NCBI RefSeq assembly: GCF_030272615.1 | Contig: NC_081408.1 | Location: 620,060,476-620,124,475 of the forward strand | Direction: 5' to 3' | Length of the DNA: 64,000 nt | From: Cryptomeria japonica | Taxonomy: Eukaryota; Streptophyta; Pinopsida; Cupressales; Cupressaceae | Part shown: piece after piece, positions 58,026 to 64,000 of the stretch | Position numbering within the stretch: the first letter of the stretch is position 1 | Layout: each line of letters opens with the position of its first letter | The notes under the pieces: model-generated | Seen by the model: the letters and a program-made list of their open reading frames with translations, nothing else | Database searches by the model: none | Told to the model about the DNA's origin: nothing | Position numbers and translations under genes: made by a program

Positions 58026-58419
58026 AGGCCGTGGAATTATTCATTTGGTAAAGAGTCAAGAAATGCTTAGTATCTGAAAATTGTTTTAGATTTACAAATT
58101 TTTAGCCTGGAGAAGATTTTATTTGCAGCCGGTTTAAAGAAGAACATGTGACTCTATTGTTGAGAAAAATCTAGAATGAAATAATGCTTCAAATAGCTTC
58201 CAGCTATTTGAAATCTTTCCTTTGCTAAGGAGGTGGCGACTCTATGAAAAAAGGAACCTTATATTTGAAGAGGATTTTTCAATATTTTTTGTCAACAAAG
58301 AGGATGAACAACTGTTACAATTTATCTCTAGGTATTCTTTAAGTTTTCATGAAGTATCAAAGCTCCTTATTAGGTGAAGTCAAGCACTAAATTAGGGAAA
58401 GAATAAGAGTAATTCCAAC

Positions 58420-59204
58420 TGTATATGGTGAAAATGGATAACAATAATAACAATATTGAAAGGTTAAATGAATTCAACCACAAAACCCTAGCCTAACAAC
58501 AACAAAGATCCACCATAACATATGAAGATTACCTAAGACAATGCAAATCAAACGAAATCACAAAGATTATACCATCACATGTCCAATAGGGTTTGGATCT
58601 CCATTCTTCCTATCTCCATTGATCTTGCTTGATATATTTGCTCTTAGATTTTATGTGTGCACAAGAGCTCAACGAAGAACAGAAATGTGGTTGCAAGTAG
58701 GATCGCATATGCCAAGTAGTCAATTGATCAAGTAGTTAGAATGATTGATTAGGGTTTGATAATGAAGGAAGCATCTCCTTATATAGAAGACACTATATGA
58801 AATGGAGGGATAAGATTGAGAGGTGTAAAAGGAGGTCAGCTATGATTAGAGGGTAGGTAAAAGAAATAATGAAATAATGAAAGGGGTAGGTAGTGTATGA
58901 ATTAAGAGATGAATGACATGTGTCATAGGTAGAAAAGGTTAATGAATTAATTAAATAAATAAAGATTTATTTAATTAATAGAAGAAGTGGGATCAATTAA
59001 ATAAATAAGATATTTATTTAATTTAGGAAAAAGGATAATTTAAATAAATAAATGTATTTATTTAAATGAGAAATAAGGCTAGAAGAGGATAAATGAATTA
59101 ATTAAATAAATAAAGATATATTTAACTAATAGAAGAATTAAGCTTAGATAATTAAATAAATAAAATATTTATTTAATTAGACATGGCAATTTTGGGTGTC
59201 TACA
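58420..59204 (-). mobile_element. Solo LTR nested in the gag-only element leader
   Basis: On the minus strand it begins TGTAGACACCCAAAATTGCC and ends CACCATATACA, 785 bases, flanked by a perfect CCAAC duplication (58415-58419 and 59205-59209). It contains five AT palindromes built on AATTAAATAAATAAATATTTATTTAATT-like units at 58945-59175. No interior or second LTR is present. Family not identified. Confidence 0.82.
58940..59180. repeat. Five AT-rich palindromes in tandem
   Basis: Each unit has TTAATTAAATAAATAA, a short centre and TTATTTAATTAA, and could fold into a hairpin. Units are separated by purine-rich spacers such as TAGAAGAAGTGGGATC. Confidence 0.85.
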
Positions 59205-59377
59205 CCAACATACTTCTCAATTTACTTGATATTCTTTGTTATTATAAAAGGAGTATGCATAGTGCTTACATTTATGCTCAATAAAAGAGACCTTATCTTG
59301 TGTTGTAATAGGTTATGAGTTATATATTTTAAGGTTTCCCATTGAGAAAATTCTTTGTAAGAGCATAATTATCCGAG

Positions 59378-61655
59378 ATGTATCAACAGTATAATCATCC
59401 TTATATGGGTCTCGATGTGACCATACCATGTAGTAAATCTCAATCATTTAACAGAAGGAATTTTAGTACCAAAAGATATAGAGCCCTGGATTTTAAAGGC
59501 ATTCATGGTTACCCAAACACTATCCCACCCGAGGTGAGAAGTAAGTTACCAATATTCAATGGTTTAAAGTCAAAATCAACATCTAAACATCTTCAGCAAT
59601 TTAGTGACTTAATTGGCGATTATGAAGTTAATCCTGGAGATGTGGCTATGAGGTTATTTGTAAAATCTATGAGAGATGATGCCAAAGAGTGGTTTTTCAG
59701 ACTTGTTGCCACAATCAATCAGTTCTTGGAATGAATTTATATTAGATTTTATGGAACAATTTGGTGAAAGAATTAGTGTGTCCTCAGTGTTTGATGATTT
59801 CATGGAAATCCACATTCAGAATGGTGAATTGGTTCCTGAGTTTAACCTCAAATTCATGAAGATGTTGAAGAAGATTCCTGAGAATTGTAGGCCTCGGGAT
59901 GCAATGGCATTGGTGGTATATTTGGGCGCATTTGACAAGAAAATGAGTTACAAATTGAGAAATAAAGAGCCCCAAAGTTTGCATCAGGCTTTCTAGATGG
60001 AAATGGATATTGAAGGGATGTTGAAATATGGACTGGTAAAGTTTCATAATTCTGAAAATTCTAATAGTCTCAAAGATGTATATGGAGTTGAACAAAGACA
60101 ATCAAAGGTTCCAGATAATTTTCAGAATAAGAATCTGTTTGCTGCCCCAAAATTTAATACAATTCCAATTGTTGGCAATTATTGTCCTAATGTGATGTTT
60201 GAGCCAAGTATTAATGGAATAAACATGAATGAGGTAAGTGTTCTTGAGTCAACAGTTATGCCTCATATTCCAGTGTCAAACACATATGAGCAACCTTCAA
60301 ACCAAATTGAACATCAGATTATTGATGAACAACATACAATTATTCTTGACTCATTATCACATATCCAAAGTTTGATTGACATGGGAGAAAGAAGGATTGC
60401 CAAGCATGAAGGATTTACACCAGGAGTAATTGAATTGCAGCCTTGTGGTGTGCCTTTACTTCATGATATGATAAATGATGTTTGTTGTCATATTGACCAT
60501 CATGGTCAATCTAGAATAAGATCATTAGTGACACCTAAATATGAAGGTGATGTTGACAATGTAAGTAAGAGTTTTAGATCATCTCATATTGTTTCTTCTT
60601 ATGAAGCTGACTATAAAGAATGTTTCTTTGTCACTCAAGGTGATGAAGTAATGCAAGTGATTGAAGTGGGTTCACTTCAAGAAGAGGTGGTGCCTGATAT
60701 AAGAGAGGACATTTATTGTGATCATCATGCATAAATAATATATATAACTGATAGTGGTTTCAAATGTCGCTCAAATTCACTATATGAAGAGACTACTTAG
60801 GAAAATCAGCTGATAGATTGTCCAAGTGAATCTAAAAATGATTTTCAGATTTTTGCAAACTCCTTGTATAATGAATTAGTGGAGGAAATTCATATAATGT
60901 TCTACCATGTAGCAGTTGAAGGAAGTTCTTATTACTTTACAAATCTATTGTATGAGGATGAGACATGTCAAGATGGTGGAGATGCTACCTCATTGTATGA
61001 AATAAGGAATGATGCTAATGAAATTGACATATCTGATTTGTCAATATTTGATGACCTTGCATATGATTGTGACTCTGAATTTGATAAAGACTAGCATGAT
61101 GCATACATGCCTGAATGTAGTTTTCCCAAGGATGGATGCCTTGCCAATGATCAGGAAGTTCTATACGCCCTTACTCAGGATGGTTTGTGTGAAGGAGATA
61201 GGGTCAATAACGAGTATGCTCAAGAGATGGGAGTGAAAAAGGATGAATTTAATGAGGAAAGGCCTAATGATCCTATTCATGTGATGGAACTTGAATGCTT
61301 TCAGTTTTTAGATCAGATGGATGACAATTTTATAAGGAATGATAGTGTTATTGGTGATGAAGGGTGCCTCATTGAATATGAATGTACAAGATCTTGTGGG
61401 TATGGAAAATAAATCTTAGGTTGTGATATATTTCAGTATGTTCTTAATTTTTTGATACCCAATGAAGTTAAGTATGTTGATAATGCAAAGTGTGGTAAAA
61501 GGATGAATCGCATTATTTGTAATATGTATGAGAAAATGTTGATAAGTGACACATTTAGATTGGCCATATTGATGTATGATGAGAAACATACCTTTGATAG
61601 AGGTAAGTTATGGTTTTATATGTTTGGTGGCCAGGGGCCACCCAGTGAATATTAA
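59378..61655 (+). pseudogene. gag: Gag protein with long unrecognised C-terminal extension
   Basis: The ATG at 59378 opens a gag core: LPIFNGLKSKSTSKHLQQF, MRLFVKSMRDDAKEWF, then after a one-base frame change near 59705 it continues SISSWNEFILDFMEQFGE and RPRDAMALVVYLGAF. From there to 61655 everything is one frame, interrupted by TAG at 59994, TAA at 60732, TAG at 60798, TAG at 61092 and TAA at 61410. The roughly 550-codon extension is acidic, has no zinc knuckle, protease or RT motif, and ends WFYMFGGQGPPSEY before TAA. The gag core would build particles; the extension has no function I can name. The loss of C in CAG and CAA explains four of the five stops. Confidence 0.75.
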
Positions 61656-61777
61656 TGTCAGGTTCCCAAAATGTATACAGTGCCTCTAACCCCAATGGAT
61701 AATGTATGGTTTGCTTCTACCAGAGATCTAAATTCTTTCCATGCCCGCAGGGAGTATGCATCCCAAACTAGAGCCAC

Positions 61778-62908
61778 TGTTAGCCCTGAATTTTGACCCC
61801 ATTGAAGAGATTTAGGACCCTATAAAATTCTGAAATCAGACTGGTGGGAATATTCCTTTTGAGTTATTATTTTAGTATCTTAATTAGCATTTATACTTTT
61901 TTTAATCACTATTCGAAAGGGGAGGAATTCTCATTTCAAAGGGAGGTCCCACTCATTGTGGGGTCATTCAAAAAATGCTCCTCAGAAAAGAGCTTGATAC
62001 TCGATAGAAAGACATTTTCAGGTTTGGCCAAGTTATATTACAAGGAGTTGAACACGTGGCTGTTTGTAAGGACCCATCCTCTGGTTAGGTGATCTCCAAG
62101 TTTTGCGATTGCAAAAATAAAAAAACCACTCGGGACTCAGTGGGAATGGTTTTTCCACTTCAGTGAGTCCCAAGCCTATGAGATGAGGATAATGTGTGCT
62201 AAAACAAATCCAAGCTGGCAACTCGGCACTCAGTGAAGTACCCGAGCTGGTCTCAGTGATTCTAGAGTAGATGAGAGAATATGCACTGTGGGATATCTAA
62301 GTTGGCAACTCAGTACACAGTGAATTACGTCAATTAATTCCACCAAGCCTCCGAGTAGAAGGAGGTTGGCGGCATATAAAGAAGAATGTTAGATGTCAAC
62401 TTGACACTCATTGAGGGCTTAGTTTTGATCTCACTGAGCCTCGAGTAAGAGGAAAACGTGTGAAAACCGCCAACCTAATAGTATATTCAGGATATCTTGA
62501 GCGAAACCCAATTTATGCTCAAACGCAATAGAGTTAGTAATTTTCTTAGGCTTATGCTGAGAATATATCATCATTATTAGTATGTCCCGATTCAGTCAGC
62601 ATGCCAAAAACGTCGGTGTTTGAGTTTTACGCTCAAACAAATGTCAGAGTTGTAGAGATGCACAGGGGTGTTCATGTGTTTTTGAAGGAACAAAATCATG
62701 AAAAGTTGATTTTGTGATCGTGATCTTTTGTTTGATTCTATATTTGTGATGAGTGGTATACAGTTGTTCTTATAAAGATAGTGGAAATGCTATTATATAT
62801 AGATCATTACAAGGATGAATAATTCATTAGTGTATATGAGTGAATGGGTTGGAGGTTAGAAGTTCAGAGATGTCTGCAACTATGTTAAGGCCTTACAGGA
62901 AGTGGATC
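61778..62908 (+). repeat. 3' LTR of the gag-only element, interrupted
   Basis: Starts TGTTAGCCCTG and follows the 5' LTR until AGGAAGTGGATC at 62908, where it changes to copia-type LTR sequence. About 1.45 kb of LTR is missing from the window and may continue on the far side of that insertion. No obvious polypurine tract precedes it. Confidence 0.88.
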
Positions 62909-64000
62909 TATTGGCAATTGGGAGGAATTGATTATGTGTTGAATTTATGTTTGTTATTGATATCAACACAAGCTTGTTTGGTTATCTATCAGGTTCTAGT
63001 AGAGTGGTTGGATTGGGATGTTGATTTGGAGATCATCTTTGGTATTCTCTGGTATGTTTAGATTGGTGGAATTGGTTTGGTTCGGTCATTCATGTGCGTG
63101 TCACATTCAGTTGGTTTGGGATTTGGTGATCTGGAAGCTATCATATGTTCTAGTAAGCCTTTTGGTTACCGGTAAGGGTTTTACCGATAGAGCTTCATTG
63201 AAGATATTTTGATGGATTTGATAAGTGGTGTTGGTGAGGCTTCTAGAAGGTTCTCAGGATGTTGATGGTTATCATGTTCATATTCTAGTTGATTGGTGGT
63301 GTTGCATTTGGCTTATGGCGACCTATTTTAGGTCTGGTGCTATTTTGTTAGGTTATGGACCGATTTATGTAATGTGTTGGTGGATGCTCCCGATGCATTA
63401 CCAGTTGGATTCATTGTTTGGTTAATGTTGTTTCAGTCTTAGGCCGACTTGGATTATCATTGGTTTTTGGGTTTATGTAATAGATTTATTGTATTATCTT
63501 TTAGGTGGCCGACCTAATTATTTAGGTCCCGTGTTGATATAAATAAGATGTAAGATCTATTTTGTAGATCATGATCATGGGTTATGAGATTATTTGTGTG
63601 TGAATAAAGTTACAATCATATACAAAGGATTTGGTCGATCATAGGTGATCGAATTGGGTTTGTGAAAGAGGTTTAAGACCTCCGGTATTGAGCTTAACTG
63701 AAACTATACTTAGGCATAGGAGATGGTATTCTAGTAGTTCAATCTTCTTTCTGGATTGTAGTCAGAAGTTTTATGTAGTCAGTGAGGCTCCTTTTGTGAT
63801 GAGCAGTGCGCTCTAGGATGTTGGCCTTCCTGCATGTGTAGGCCCCTTATATGTAATATTTATTCATTTGATCAATGGATTGATATTGTGGGTCTCCAAT
63901 CCCACCATGGTTTTTCTTTTTTGAGGTTTTCCACATATAAATATTTGTGTTATGGTGTTCATCTTTTTGGTTGCATTATTACTTATTGTTATCTAGTTTT
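62909..64000 (+). mobile_element. Copia-type LTR running off the window
   Basis: Starts TATTGGCAATTGG (family start would be TGTTGG) with GATATCAACACAAGC close by, like the GTGTTGACATCAA of copia-1. Further in come TATAAATA at 63538, GAGCAGTGCGCTCTAGGATG, GCATGTGTAGGCCCC and GTGGGTCTCCAATCCCACCATGG, all in the same order as the copia-1 solo LTR at 20599-21668. It is more diverged than that copy and is a separate family. The 3' end is outside the window. Confidence 0.75.
63538..63545 (+). promoter_or_regulatory. TATA box of the right-edge copia LTR
   Basis: TATAAATA, placed like the TATAAAGG of the solo LTR at 21067. Confidence 0.5.

Larger units (their letters stand above)
55409..62908 (+). 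mobile_element. Gag-only LTR retrotransposon (TR-GAG-like), right LTR broken
   Basis: A 5' LTR of 2595 bases (55409-58003), PBS, leader with a nested solo LTR, one long gag-derived frame (59378-61655) and the start of a 3' LTR (61778-62908). No protease, RT, RNase H or integrase motif occurs in the 3.8 kb interior. Plant elements with LTRs and only a gag gene are known as TR-GAG. CATTA (55404-55408) would be the left TSD; the right partner is not in the window. Confidence 0.85.

Noticed and set aside
62909-63425. Plus-strand hydrophobic frames of 64-73 codons at the right edge
   Set aside because: They lie within a copia LTR rich in GGTT phrases and match no domain.

Overview
This window looks like intergenic DNA from a large, transposon-filled plant nuclear genome. 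It is AT-rich, has no recognisable host gene, tRNA or rRNA, and is packed with LTR retrotransposons of the plant Ty1/copia and Ty3/gypsy types plus one decayed plant-type Helitron carrying an RPA1 gene. A seed plant with a big genome, perhaps a conifer, is my inference from the style of the repeats. No sequence here proves the species.

Layout. 1-8640: fragments of LTRs (1-568, 569-995, 4609-6047, a probable solo LTR 6265-7452) in long non-coding DNA. 8640-13860: a cluster of diverged copies of an exon-like cassette, the left half on the + strand and the right half on the - strand, so the block is a large imperfect inverted repeat around a 1.3 kb centre. 15.2-28.55 kb: a degenerate Helitron with a short unrecognised ORF (16152-16472), an RPA70-like gene (17396-19614), a Rep/PIF1-helicase gene (about 22212-26553) and three more exon-like cassettes (26930-27771). 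A copia solo LTR (20599-21668) sits between the RPA and Rep-helicase genes. 29935-30800: degenerate telomere-like minisatellite.

30967-64000 is a nest of LTR elements, resolved from paired LTRs and 5-bp target-site duplications (TSDs). The oldest layer is copia-2 (minus strand, 30967 to about 55408, 5' end not in the window). Its LTR is split by a Ty3/gypsy element (32146-49935, TSD GCATC), which is itself split by copia-1 (39394-46035, TSD GTGTG). The copia-2 interior is split by a small non-autonomous LTR element (53063-55274, TSD ATCTT) and by a gag-only LTR element (from 55409). The gag-only element carries a solo LTR (58420-59204, TSD CCAAC), and its right LTR is broken at 62909 by another copia-type LTR that runs off the window.

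None of the element proteins is intact. The stop codons are strikingly biased to TAG in place of CAG, with TGA in place of CGA, as expected from C-to-T decay at methylated plant CHG/CG sites. The most unusual items are the repeated, phase-compatible two-exon cassette around the Helitron, the extra open frame after the gypsy pol gene, and the long non-pol extension of the gag-only element.
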